This document shows, one piece after another, positions 1 to 10,200 of a stretch of DNA of 56,741 bases; within the stretch, counting starts at the first letter, position 1; every line of letters begins with the position of its first letter. The position numbers and the translations under genes were made by a program. Origin of the DNA: Bacteroidota bacterium (GTDB taxonomy: Bacteria; Bacteroidota; Bacteroidia; Cytophagales; Cyclobacteriaceae). The notes under the pieces are model-generated. The model saw nothing but the letters and a program-made list of their open reading frames with translations. It had not been told where the DNA came from and searched no databases. The stretch covers positions 1-56,741 of the forward strand of contig JAFDYY010000017.1 of the NCBI GenBank assembly GCA_018267195.1, given 5' to 3'.

Positions 1-3000
1 CCGCTTACAAGCACAGAGGATGGGTTAGTAAAGGTAGGTGCATTAGGTATAGGATTAATGGTTACCGTTATCTGCTTTTGTGCCGGTAAACAAGAGGGTG
101 CTTGCAGGTTATCGGTAGTCAGTGTTAATATAACCGTTGTAGCCACCCCACTTCCATTTACAGGTAAATCCGTACCCGTGGGCACATAGTGTACGGCAGC
201 AGTTCCGGAAGACCCCAACGAAGTGGAAGGATTGTTTGAGCCATCAACAAATTGGCCGGTAACCGGAACTTTAGACCAAGTAGCCGTGGTGGCATTGGTA
301 AGTGTTGCCCCAATGGTTGTCTGCTTTATATCTACCGGACTCCCCGAACAAATCTGTACGGCCGAAGTTGCCAATGTTAACGATGGGCCGGCTTGCACGG
401 TCATCCTTACGTTTGTAGGAACCGTACTTTCGCAACCGGCAAATGTAGGGGAAGCATAAAGAATTTTTGTAACATAATAATCCGTGCTTCCGGCCGAAGC
501 TGTGCTCGTGGTGGGTGTAAAATTTAAACCGCTCTGAATAAAATTAGCCGGAGATATTACCGAGCTGCTATACCAGTTATAGTTTGTACTGGGGGCATTT
601 CCTTTAAAGGTAACAGCAGGGTTACCCACACACGTAATTAATGTGGATGGCGTACCGGTTCCATTCAGTTCTGAATTCTGCACTTGGCTAGGTGTAGAAT
701 AAACAATAACAGTACTTTGACTGTTATTCGTACAACCGGTTAATTGGTCTGTAAAATCATAACGAACTGTAAAAGGGGTATTGAGTAGTGTAACATTACT
801 TGGATTAAATGTCCAGTTATTTCCAGTATTAGATAGCCCGCCTGCTGTAGGGGGGATAGTAGTAAATTTATCAACAGCATTATTAGGTAAGGGAACTGCA
901 TTAGTTGCCGGCAAGGGGGGGGTTAAATTAATAGCAACAGAATTATTACAATATTGGGAAGCTAAATTAAAACTTGGTAAAGGCGGTGCATTTAAGGTGA
1001 CAGTTACACCCGCACCAAGTTCGATATCAGCTGGATTTGTACTATTAATGACTCTAAAATATATGGTTATCTTATTATTTAGTGCAGCAGCTTGGTAAAT
1101 AGGATTTTGGGGATCGAAATGCATTACTCCATTTCCTGTATTAGATGGGGAAAAATAATAATAAGGCTGAATATACATGAAGGAACCAAAAAAAATCAAT
1201 CTATACGAAACATATACAGTGCCTGCCGATGTATTTCTACCGAGTTGTTTATAGGTAGATGTACTATTATCAAAATAGACAAAATCATAAAAATTGTATT
1301 GAGGGCTAGTTCCAAATTGGTTATTTATGTCCACAGAATTAACACTTAATGAGTCAGAACTTGCGCCATTCGCGCAATAACTGGTCTGTAAGTTTTGGAT
1401 TACAGTAGCATAAACAGTAAAAGGTTTTGTTACCGTAACATGGCACTGTTGCGTTGTAGCTGTGTACTGATAATCATACGTAACTTGGTAAGTACCCACA
1501 CCTACCGAAGAAGGTGAAAAAATATAGGAACTATAAGTACCATTGTACGACACCCCTGCGGTGCCACTAAAAATTCCCCCAGAGGGATTTCCGACAAGCT
1601 TTACCGCGTTTGTCGAAACCTGAAACCTTATATCCCCAGAATTAACTGGAGTTTGACCTGGAGCAGTAGCTACTGAAAAATCCAAAGCAGGGATAGGTAC
1701 GTAGCCTTGGGAAGCCAATGCACAAAACGGCTTATTGTCACCTGAGGCGCTTCCTGCAATGGTGGCAGTTCCACCTATCCTTACTAAATTTCCGGTCACA
1801 TTACTTGTGCCAGTATAACTTACCTGCAGGCCACTGATCATCAAAGAGTCAGTATGTGTGGTATTGGTTACCGTAAAAGAAAAAGTTACCGTCTGGTTAT
1901 CTGGGTAGCTTAATGCAGAGATCGAACCAATATCGCTAGGCCCACTGGGATAACCATAGGAAGTTGGTGCTGTAGTTTGAGAAGTGTTAAATTGAAAACC
2001 TGTTGGCAGTTGGAGTGTAAGTGACACGTTTGTGCCAACCGTGAAATCAGTCGGGTCTTTTTCTTTTACCACAATTGCGCTAATCGATTGGGGCAATCCA
2101 TTATAGCAAAGCGGTGAGTTGGCCAACGTACCCGGGCTAATAGTAACTCCTGCGCTATTCACAATGATCGTAGCATACCCCGGTGCCAAAGACCCATTAC
2201 CATAGGTAGCTTTAATTGTTTTAGATCCTCCACCCGGAGTGATTGATAGGTTAGACCATGAAATGGTGCCACTCGATAAACTCTTTACTAACCCTTGCGA
2301 AGATGCAATAACAGTGCCCGATGCCGGAGTTGAAATAGAAAGTGTAACTGTACTAGATTTACTGATCTGAACACTGCCGTTATTATCTACACCAGAAACC
2401 ACCACATTTGTTGGTGAAGCAAAATTTGCTCCCGGGGTAGTATTAGGCAAAGCGGTAACTAATACGCCTCCGTAAAAAAATGCTAACTGATTAGCATACA
2501 CAAATATCTTATTTCCACTACCGGTATTCGCAGCGAATGAACTAATTCCTGAACTGGGCGGACTGACCGTAACCCCGGTAATAGAAACCGTAATTATAGA
2601 TTGATCAATAACTGGTGTACTGACAAACGTAGCCCAGATTTCAAATGTATCGTTGCCACCATCCCCTGCCGAAATGGTAGATAACCCACTAAAGGTTACA
2701 CTAGACCCGGGCGAAGATTGCTGTCCCACATTATTACCCCCGCTATCAAAAATGGCAATCTGTCTAATATAGGAATTGTTGGTTAGCCCAATAGTTATAG
2801 ACGAAGGCGTAGTGGGCTGGCCATCCCCTCCCATATCATTCACTTGAAATTGTCCCAACCGAACGCAATTAGGAATAGAATTATCTAAAGAACCCCCTCC
2901 CCCCGGAACGTAAGGAGAATTTGCATAATCAATAGGGTTGGTAGCTGTTCCAGAATTATAAGTAATAGTTGAATTATTACTAAACGTAGTGGCATTAGCT

Positions 3001-4802
3001 GATTTAGCACCGGCCGTTAAAAAATTATACGTGCTGGCATGTGTTCCGTCATAATTAAAAGGCACCAACCTGTATTGGTATTTTGTGCCGCCAGAGAGGC
3101 CGCTATTATTGCTATAAGAAGTAGCTCCTGCCCCGGTCGTGGTAATGAGGGTGCTGCCATCGCCTAAAGTAGCCGGTGGCGCACTGCCACTATTTAACCC
3201 GGCTAAGCTTACAGGAGTATTGCCCGGCAAGCGGTAAACTAAAAAGCCGGCAATAGATGTTACCCCTGAAGACCAACTTAAATTGATCTGAGTGGCGCTT
3301 GCTGCGGTGGCGGTAAAACTGCCGGGTTGCCCGCTGGGCGAGCTGGAATAGGTATAGGCCGAGGCCGTAGGTGCAGATGTAATTAAGTAGTTGTAGGTGC
3401 CTGCATGGCTTCCATCGTAGCTAAACGGAACAATGGTGTAGCTGTATTGTGTGCCGGCTGTTAGGCCGGTGTTATTATTATACGATGTGGCACCTCCTGC
3501 GGCTGTGGTTACCAGTGTGCTCCCGTCAGCCAACGGGCTGGGTGGGGCCGCTCCATTCGCAATACCCGAAACATCCGGAGAGGTGCTGCCGGAGTGGCGG
3601 TAAATTAAAAAACCATTGGCCGTAACCGAAGACCAGGTAAGATTAATCTGGGTTGGACTGGTGCCCAATGCATTTAACGGAGTGGGCTGGCCAGAGGGCG
3701 GATTAGATAATGAATAAGAAGAGGTTGTTTTAGGAGAAGCCGTGAGGTAATTATAAGTGGATGCATGAGATCCGTCATACCCAAAAGGAACAATAATGTA
3801 ATAATACAAAGTACTTGCCAATACCCCGGCATCATTATATGAAGTAGCCAAAGAAGAAACAGATGCTACTTGCGTGCTCCCATCGGCCAACGAACCGGGT
3901 GGAGCAACGCCATTGGTAAAGTCGCCACCTGCAATGACCGGTGTGCCTGTGGTGCTCCGGTAAATTAAAAAGCCATTGGCCGTTACGGCTCCCCAGCCTA
4001 TGGTAAGATTAATCTGGGTGCTGCTGCCTCCCACCGAAGTAAAAGAGGTTGGCTGGCCACTCGGAGGATTAGAAAGTGTATAGCCATTGGTAGAAAGTGG
4101 GGAACTGGTATTGTAGTTGTACAAAGCCGGAGTGGAACCATCCCACACAAACGGCACAATTGTATAATAATATTGGGTTTGTGGTGATAGGCCGCTGTCA
4201 GTAAACGTGGTGGCTGCTGCTGTAATGGTCGCAATTTTATCGCCTGTGCCATTGGCCGGGGGAGCCGATCCATCGGTTAGCGAAACGGTAGCCGCACTGC
4301 CGGCATGGCGAAAAAGCACATAACCGCCCGTGGCCGCTCCCGATACCAAAGTAGAAGCGGCTGGAAAAGACAATACAATTTGGTTGTTGGTGGTAGAAGC
4401 CGCTGTAATAGAAAATGAGCCCGGCTGGCTGGGTTCCGTATAAAAAGTTTGTTCGCTGGTGAGCCCAGTTCCGGTGCCATTGGTGGCCCAGGCCTTCCAG
4501 TAATAAAGTGTGCCGACTGTTAATCCGGTTCTGTTTTGAGTAAAAGTATAAGGTATGCTGGGGTCTGCTACGGCTCCTCCGTCTTGCGGATTATCGGATT
4601 GTGTAACACCGGTAGACGTTTTGTAGGCCGTTCCATAGTGAGCAATTCCTGTTCCGGTGGCAATGGTTCCGCCCAATGTAGCCGAGGTAGTGGTAACCGA
4701 TGTAATAGTGGGGGCATTAACGGTAGGTGCTTGTGCCCACCCTACCAGCGGAAAGACTGAAATAAAAAAAGAAAATAAAAATCGTTTCGTAGAATGCTTC
4801 AT
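1..4802 (-). CDS. Giant secreted Fn3/Ig-like surface protein, C-terminus outside window
   Basis: An open minus-strand frame of 1600 codons starts with ATG at 4802 and is still open at the left edge. Residues 1-24 form a signal peptide ending in Gly-Trp-Ala-Gln, so the protein is exported. A first Fn3-like module (about 25-105) is followed by four closely related modules of 120-122 residues (about 107-596), each ending in a Tyr-Asn-Tyr/Phe motif (residues 228, 350, 470 and 592) and a Ser-Gly-Gln-Pro linker. The rest is a chain of beta-rich Ig-like or SprB-like stretches, rich in Ser, Thr, Gly and Asn, with scattered Cys. Proteins of this build in Bacteroidota usually end in a type IX secretion signal and act as adhesins or gliding-surface proteins; that end is not visible here. 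The start lies 8 bases after the lipoprotein gene, so it is probably the last gene of the operon. Confidence 0.85.
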   Translation of the reverse strand, partial: MKHSTKRFLFSFFISVFPLVGWAQAPTVNAPTITSVTTTSATLGGTIATGTGIAHYGTAYKTSTGVTQSDNPQDGGAVADPSIPYTFTQNRTGLTVGTLYYWKAWATNGTGTGLTSEQTFYTEPSQPGSFSITAASTTNNQIVLSFPAASTLVSGAATGGYVLFRHAGSAATVSLTDGSAPPANGTGDKIATITAAATTFTDSGLSPQTQYYYTIVPFVWDGSTPALYNYNTSSPLSTNGYTLSNPPSGQPTSFTSVGGSSTQINLTIGWGAVTANGFLIYRSTTGTPVIAGGDFTNGVAPPGSLADGSTQVASVSSLATSYNDAGVLASTLYYYIIVPFGYDGSHASTYNYLTASPKTTSSYSLSNPPSGQPTPLNALGTSPTQINLTWSSVTANGFLIYRHSGSTSPDVSGIANGAAPPSPLADGSTLVTTAAGGATSYNNNTGLTAGTQYSYTIVPFSYDGSHAGTYNYLITSAPTASAYTYSSSPSGQPGSFTATAASATQINLSWSSGVTSIAGFLVYRLPGNTPVSLAGLNSGSAPPATLGDGSTLITTTGAGATSYSNNSGLSGGTKYQYRLVPFNYDGTHASTYNFLTAGAKSANATTFSNNSTITYNSGTATNPIDYANSPYVPGGGGSLDNSIPNCVRLGQFQVNDMGGDGQPTTPSSITIGLTNNSYIRQIAIFDSGGNNVGQQSSPGSSVTFSGLSTISAGDGGNDTFEIWATFVSTPVIDQSIITVSITGVTVSPPSSGISSFAANTGSGNKIFVYANQLAFFYGGVLVTALPNTTPGANFASPTNVVVSGVDNNGSVQISKSSTVTLSISTPASGTVIASSQGLVKSLSSGTISWSNLSITPGGGSKTIKATYGNGSLAPGYATIIVNSAGVTISPGTLANSPLCYNGLPQSISAIVVKEKDPTDFTVGTNVSLTLQLPTGFQFNTSQTTAPTSYGYPSGPSDIGSISALSYPDNQTVTFSFTVTNTTHTDSLMISGLQVSYTGTSNVTGNLVRIGGTATIAGSASGDNKPFCALASQGYVPIPALDFSVATAPGQTPVNSGDIRFQVSTNAVKLVGNPSGGIFSGTAGVSYNGTYSSYIFSPSSVGVGTYQVTYDYQYTATTQQCHVTVTKPFTVYATVIQNLQTSYCANGASSDSLSVNSVDINNQFGTSPQYNFYDFVYFDNSTSTYKQLGRNTSAGTVYVSYRLIFFGSFMYIQPYYYFSPSNTGNGVMHFDPQNPIYQAAALNNKITIYFRVINSTNPADIELGAGVTVTLNAPPLPSFNLASQYCNNSVAINLTPPLPATNAVPLPNNAVDKFTTIPPTAGGLSNTGNNWTFNPSNVTLLNTPFTVRYDFTDQLTGCTNNSQSTVIVYSTPSQVQNSELNGTGTPSTLITCVGNPAVTFKGNAPSTNYNWYSSSVISPANFIQSGLNFTPTTSTASAGSTDYYVTKILYASPTFAGCESTVPTNVRMTVQAGPSLTLATSAVQICSGSPVDIKQTTIGATLTNATTATWSKVPVTGQFVDGSNNPSTSLGSSGTAAVHYVPTGTDLPVNGSGVATTVILTLTTDNLQAPSCLPAQKQITVTINPIPNAPTFTNPSSVLVS
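2990..4480 (-). repeat. Four tandem ~360-base repeats coding Fn3-like modules
   Basis: Four in-frame repeats encode modules whose matching Tyr codons start at 4121, 3755, 3395 and 3029, giving periods of 366, 360 and 366 bases. Each carries similar words: a Phe-Leu-(Ile/Val)-Tyr-Arg strand, a Val-Pro-Phe-x-Tyr/Trp-Asp-Gly strand, then Tyr-Asn-Tyr/Phe. The copies have diverged at the base level but are clearly related, pointing to duplication within the gene. Confidence 0.75.
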
Positions 4803-4810
4803 AGTCTAAA

Positions 4811-6148
4811 TCAATTTTTCAATTCGCCATTACTATCCGTCTTCAATAAAAACATAGAACTTTGTCCGGCCAGGGTAAGCGTACCGGAAATCAGAAAGCC
4901 GCCATCCGAAGTTTGCTGAACGGTCGAGGGTACCTCATCTCCTGTGCCGCCCCACGTTTTGTACCACAGCAGGTTGCCAAACGGATCTATGCGTATCAGA
5001 AACAAATCTTTTCCGCCATTGCCCCAGGTGCCATCGTTGGTAGAAGTAGTGTACCCCGCCAAAAGAAAACCACCATCGGTTGTACCTGCCAGCGCTATGC
5101 CATTGTCTTGCACCCGCGATATGTTTTTATTAGTGGGTTTTTTACTCTTCGCTATGCTCACCCCGTCAAAGTAGATAGCTGAACCGGGTATGGGATTTCC
5201 CTGCAAATCGGTACGCATAAAAAAGATATTGGCATCGCTGCCGGTGTATGTTTGATACGTCCCGATAATTCCATAGTTGGGGCCGGCCGGCTTTATATCA
5301 TTTCCTGAATAATATACTCCGGAAGTGTCTTGCCCAAACCTGCCGGCATTTACAAAGGTAGCGTTGGCATCGCTGGGGGGCATCACCGGCATCATAACAA
5401 AGGCTGCCGCTGTATTGGCAGTAGAGAATACCGCACTGGTAGCCCATATTATATCGCCTGTAGGGTTGATATTAAGTGAAATCGAATTTTGATAATCCTG
5501 ACTATTTAAATTATTGTACTGTACTGACCAGTTCATTTTAAGAGTAGCTGGATTATGCGAAGCCAGCGAAGTGTACTGCGGAATGGAAGGCGAAGACAAA
5601 AGATAATTGATAGTGCTGGTGGAAATAATATTTCCTGACAAATCAATACCTACAGCAGACCCTCTCCTATCAACCCGGTTTTGCGAAGGAATAATCGTAG
5701 TGTCGCCCCAACTGGCATCTGCTATGACACTGCCGTTTGAGTTCAGACTGATCAGCCTCATCTTTCTTCGGGTTTGGTTAATTACCAATCTTTGCGTAAG
5801 GTCGATGTAAATACTGTCGCCAATTACCAAGTAACCGGTAGCGGTGGCGATAGCCGAATTAGCACTGGCATTATCAATTTTTTTTCGCCAACGGGTAACT
5901 CCTTCCGGGTTGGTGCGAATCAATACAATCGATCGTTGTAAGGCCGTAATGCTGTCTCCCACCATTAAATATCCATCGGAAAGCGCCAATGCCGAGGCGG
6001 CTTTGTAATTTCCCATACCACCATAATAATACACAAATGAAGTACGGCCCGCGGGGGTAACGTTGTCTAAATTTTTGCACGCATTAAAAAGAACCGGAAT
6101 ACATAAACATAACAATAACACAAGAGGGTTTTGAATGAATCGCTTCAT
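4811..6148 (-). CDS. Lipoprotein with propeller-like repeats
   Basis: A protein of 445 residues from the ATG at 6148. That start is preferred because it puts a lipoprotein signal at the N-terminus (Lys-Arg, hydrophobic stretch, lipobox Leu-Phe-Asn-Ala-Cys). An upstream ATG at 6181 overlaps the stop of the preceding gene as ATGA and would add 11 residues, so translational coupling is also possible. The mature part carries repeated units of the kind Asp-Gly-Gly-Phe-Leu-(Ile/Leu)-(Ser/Ala)-Gly followed by Phe-Leu-Ile-Arg-x-Asp-x-x-Gly-Asn, clearest in the last 110 residues. This pattern is common in Bacteroidota surface proteins predicted to form beta-propellers. It should sit in the envelope anchored by lipid. 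No enzyme motif is seen, and its position between a beta-barrel gene and a giant secreted protein gene suggests a surface role. Confidence 0.75.
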   Translation of the reverse strand: MKRFIQNPLVLLLCLCIPVLFNACKNLDNVTPAGRTSFVYYYGGMGNYKAASALALSDGYLMVGDSITALQRSIVLIRTNPEGVTRWRKKIDNASANSAIATATGYLVIGDSIYIDLTQRLVINQTRRKMRLISLNSNGSVIADASWGDTTIIPSQNRVDRRGSAVGIDLSGNIISTSTINYLLSSPSIPQYTSLASHNPATLKMNWSVQYNNLNSQDYQNSISLNINPTGDIIWATSAVFSTANTAAAFVMMPVMPPSDANATFVNAGRFGQDTSGVYYSGNDIKPAGPNYGIIGTYQTYTGSDANIFFMRTDLQGNPIPGSAIYFDGVSIAKSKKPTNKNISRVQDNGIALAGTTDGGFLLAGYTTSTNDGTWGNGGKDLFLIRIDPFGNLLWYKTWGGTGDEVPSTVQQTSDGGFLISGTLTLAGQSSMFLLKTDSNGELKN

Positions 6149-6177
6149 CGCACTACCTAAATAAGATCTACCGGATA

Positions 6178-7257
6178 TCATTTTCTTTTTAACTTTTTAG
6201 GATTGAAAAAATTCTGCACATAGCCGATGTTAAAAAAAAGTGAGTTGAGACTAAAGACACCATCCACTATTTTGTAGTTATTTAATAAAATCTGATTGGC
6301 ATAGAGTGTGGAGGGCGAATTTACTTTAGATAGTCCATACGCATAACGTACTTCAGCTACCAAAAAACCTTGTGCCACGCGCGATTTAATACCCGCTCCT
6401 ACCAATGCACTAACATTAAATTTTTCGCGTTGCAGGCTCAGTGAAATAGTTTGTAAATCGATTGACTGGTTGTTCTGTCTTTTCTGGTCAACTGATGTAG
6501 AAGAACTAAGCAGGTAATCCGTGCTTATCCCAACGGATACGTATGGATTTAATCGTTCTATCCATTTGGTCGGTGTACTCAGTTCATCTTTCTTTAAGAG
6601 CCGGTATTGCAACATCACAGGCAACGATAGCCAGTTTTGTGTTTCAATTCCGGTAGAAGTAGAGTAGGTGATTTGGTTTTGTTGTGCGTTAAACTGATTA
6701 GAGAATGATTTAGTAGCATAAAATAATTCTCCGCTCAAGGTTGTCCTGTTTTTTAAAAACGGAATGTTTACCGGCACTTCTCCGGCCACGCCTAAAGCAA
6801 TTCCTACTTTATACATATACTTGGCCTGACCATCGCTGATAGGGTTATATTGCGAAACATTAGGCTGCGTAGAGTTTAATGAAAACTTAACTCCTAACCG
6901 ATAGATGGGCTTGGTGCGAAACGTATTATATAAGGCAATAAACTCGGCCGGATCAATATCTTTATTGATAGAAAAATAATTATCGGTCTGAAGAATCTTG
7001 AGCATGGTTTCATCGGCCTTCTCCGGTTCTTCCAGATAAATGTAGGCCAACGCCAATAGTTTATAGGCTTGTACTTTTTCTTGTTTGTTAAACCCGTTTT
7101 CTAAACATTTCGATAACAGGTCGGGCAGTTCGTGCAAACGTCCTTGCTCGTAGGTGGAGTTAGCCAGGCGCAGGGTTTGAGCACACGTGGTAAGCTGGGC
7201 GAATCCATATCGGCCACAAAATAGTACCACCACCGCCAGCAGATAAAGTCTCTTCAT
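6178..7257 (-). CDS. Outer-membrane beta-barrel protein with N-terminal helical domain
   Basis: A protein of 359 residues from the ATG at 7257, chosen because a signal peptide (Met-Lys-Arg-Leu-Tyr, hydrophobic core, Gly-Phe-Ala-Gln) begins there. The longer frame to 7320 would overlap the upstream gene. After the signal comes a helical, TPR-like region of about 100 residues with two Cys, ending near a Thr-Lys-Pro-Ile-Tyr-Arg-Leu-Gly stretch. The rest alternates polar and hydrophobic residues in the manner of outer-membrane beta-strands (Gly-Val-Lys-Phe-Ser, Val-Gly-Ala-Gly-Ile, Val-Ala-Glu-Val-Arg-Tyr) and closes near a terminal Gly-Tyr-Val-Gln-Asn-Phe strand. The family is not recognised by name. 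The helical domain would face the periplasm and could contact the WD40 protein encoded upstream (inference). Confidence 0.7.
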   Translation of the reverse strand: MKRLYLLAVVVLFCGRYGFAQLTTCAQTLRLANSTYEQGRLHELPDLLSKCLENGFNKQEKVQAYKLLALAYIYLEEPEKADETMLKILQTDNYFSINKDIDPAEFIALYNTFRTKPIYRLGVKFSLNSTQPNVSQYNPISDGQAKYMYKVGIALGVAGEVPVNIPFLKNRTTLSGELFYATKSFSNQFNAQQNQITYSTSTGIETQNWLSLPVMLQYRLLKKDELSTPTKWIERLNPYVSVGISTDYLLSSSTSVDQKRQNNQSIDLQTISLSLQREKFNVSALVGAGIKSRVAQGFLVAEVRYAYGLSKVNSPSTLYANQILLNNYKIVDGVFSLNSLFFNIGYVQNFFNPKKLKRK

Positions 7258-7279
7258 GCAAATGTCTTTTATCTGTGAT

Positions 7280-10200
7280 TTATTTATTATTAGGCGGTAA
7301 GTTGCTGCACGTAGCTTCATACTTCAAACCTTTCATATACAAATTCCAATCACTCTGGTTTAAATTCTGTTTTACATACCCGCATAGTTGGGTGGACATC
7401 GTTTTAATTTTGGTAGGCCAGGCATGGATGGTTTGGTTCACCCCCTTCACGGTTTCCTCACGCGTATGAATACCGGCCATGAGTTGCTCATCATCGGGCG
7501 TAAACGCCACGCTCCACACCCAATCATGATCGGCCAGCACCTGCGGTTCTTCTGCCAGTTGGTTAATGTTCCACAAACGCACCGAGCCGTCTTTGCTGGC
7601 CGTTGCCATAAACTGACCGGAGTGGCTGAATTTGATCTGTTCAATTTGAGATGTATGGCCTGTAAGGGTTCGGATAACGATACCCGAATTAAAAATACGA
7701 ATGATCCCTTCTTCATCGCCAATCACTACCCCGCGGCTATCGGGCATAAACTGAATCGCTAAAATATCTTTTCCTTGTTTCAGGACAGAATACTTTGTGG
7801 GCGCATAATTATTTTTTATATCCCAGATGTACAAGTTTCCATCCGTGCCGGCTCCGGCTAATTTAGTGCCATCCGGGCTCAGGTCTATCGAAGTAATTTT
7901 TTCGGTTGGTGAAATTACTTCGCGAGCTGTTTTTAAATCGGAATACATTATGCTCTTACCCGAATTGCACCGGGCGTAAAACCCTTTGCCATCCAGTGTA
8001 AAATTGATATGCTCAATGTCGCTCTTATACCCCAAAATTTTTACCGGGTCGGCTTTGGGAGTATTCAGGTTAATCAGCATGGCGTAATTATTATCGCGAT
8101 CGGCATTATACAATCCGCCTACGGCCAAATAATTTCCATCCGGGCTAATGTCCAATGCATACACGGCATACGTTACGTTAGTGTTAGCCCCATCGGTAAC
8201 GGAAAACTCTTTTAATACCTCATGTGTCCAAGTGCCGTTAGTCTGGCTCCAGCGCAACACTTTTCCATCGCTGCCTCCGGAAAAAATACTGGCATTATTG
8301 TCGCGGGTAACCAGCGCACGTACAGCCCCTTTGTTGTGCCCTTCCAAACTAAGCGTCAGCGGGTTGTTATAATTTCTCAGTGCGTAGAAAAGTCCGTTAT
8401 AGATGTCGTTGTCATACGCATATCCATTAAACCGGGTATTGAAATTGTAAGCTTGCTGAGCCAGCAAGGCAGCCGTTTCATTGTCGTTAAGTTCTTTCGA
8501 TTTTAAGGCAATGGATCGGGCTACCGCCAAATACCGTTCTCGTTCAGCTTCCTTCTGCGCTTTTATGGCAGCGGCCGCATTGTCATCCGCTTTTTTCTTT
8601 TGGGCTTCGGCTATCTTTTGTTGCTTCTTGGCTTCTTCTGCATTTTGTTCAGCTAACAACGCATTAGCATCCGCTCGCAGTTTAGCTTCTTCGGCTAACT
8701 TTTGCTGGCGTTTAGCTTCGATGGCATTTTCTTCGGCAATTTTTTGTTGCTTAATAGCCAACGCAGCTGCAACTTCCGCCTTTTTCCGTTCGGTTTCTGC
8801 AATCTTCGTCTGCTCAATCGCTTTTTGAGCGTTTACCAATGCCTCTTGCTGTTTTTCATCGGCCACACCCTTCTGCACAAAGGCATACACCAAAGCTATC
8901 AGAGCAAAAATAGTCATGATCCCAAACACAATGGCCGTTGTGCGTGCCCGTTCCAGTTTGCGTTTAGCTTCTAATTCCTTTATGCGCTGCTCGGTCTCAA
9001 ATTCTTTTTTTGAGTATTCGAGGAAGATAATTGTACGCTCGAAGGCCGGGTGATACCGCTGACCCCACACCAAAGTAGGCTTATGCTTTACCTGCCAGTT
9101 AAGTGCCAGTTGCAAATCCGGTGGCCGCCATAAGCCGGCCTTGCCTACCTGGTACATGTTGGCCGCTTCGGCCAGCCGCAGGTACATCTGCACGGCATCG
9201 GCTTCATCGTCCACCCAGTTTTTCAACCGCACCCAAATCCGCATTAAGCTTTCGTGCGAAATATCAATCATGGATTTAGAGCCGAGGGGCAGTCCATGCC
9301 CGGGGGTTAATAGCGATCGGCCGGGTTCACGAAATTTTTCAATTACTTCTACCACTTCGTTTTCGCTTACATCGGCAATGGAAGCAATTTCATTCAGCCG
9401 GGTAGGTCTTCTAATACCAAAGCTCTCCCCTTTTTTTTCGGTGATGGCTTTGAACATTACTTCGCATATCCGCTTTTGGTCTTCTTCCAATTCATCGTAC
9501 GCTTCGTTGGCATGCATGGAAAGCGCCTCTTTCATGGTGCCAATGGCCTCGTAATGCTTCAGGTCAAGGGCTTCGTCTTCGTAGTCGCGGTACTTGCTCC
9601 AGTAACTCCAGGTGCGCATCAGCGCGTGTTGAAGAATGGGCAACTGGTCGGGATTATCGCCCAGATCGTTTAATAATTGTTGCGTTAGTCTGGGGGCAAT
9701 CTTAGCATTCCCTACCGCCACCGGTCCTTCTATGGCTCTGCGCTTTTGGTCGCGTGTCATTTGCGGAATGAGGTAGTGGCTGTCGTTTATTTTACGGGTG
9801 AGTTCGGGAAACTGAGCACAATCACCAATAAAATCAGAACGCATGGTAATGGCCACGTAAATGGGCGAATCTTCGTAGTTCACCGCTTCCATCAGCAGGT
9901 TTACAAAAGCCAGTGTTTCATTTACCGAATTGGGATCGGTGCTGTCTTTAAATCGAAATAGTTCTTCAAACTGATCGACCAACACCAAATAGTTGATGTC
10001 GGCACTTCTACGCGATTGCTGAATGGCCTCCACCAATCCCAGCGAACTGCTTCGCAGCAAGGTGGAAACGATGGTGCGTTTTATTTTTTTATCCTCGGGG
10101 TCGGCATAGTTATATTCCTTCGAACTTTTCAGCAGGGATTCCGCTAAGTTATCAATGGGGCCTGCTCCCGGCCGGGTAACGACTACTTCCCAGTTGGGGC

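Noticed and set aside
223..1349. Plus-strand open frames within the giant Fn3 gene
   Set aside because: They lie opposite a long minus-strand frame with a signal peptide and module repeats; their translations have no family character.
7388..9961. Several plus-strand open frames opposite the nSTAND1 gene, some rich in Ala and Ser
   Set aside because: They are antisense shadows of the coiled coil and WD40 codons, not independent genes.
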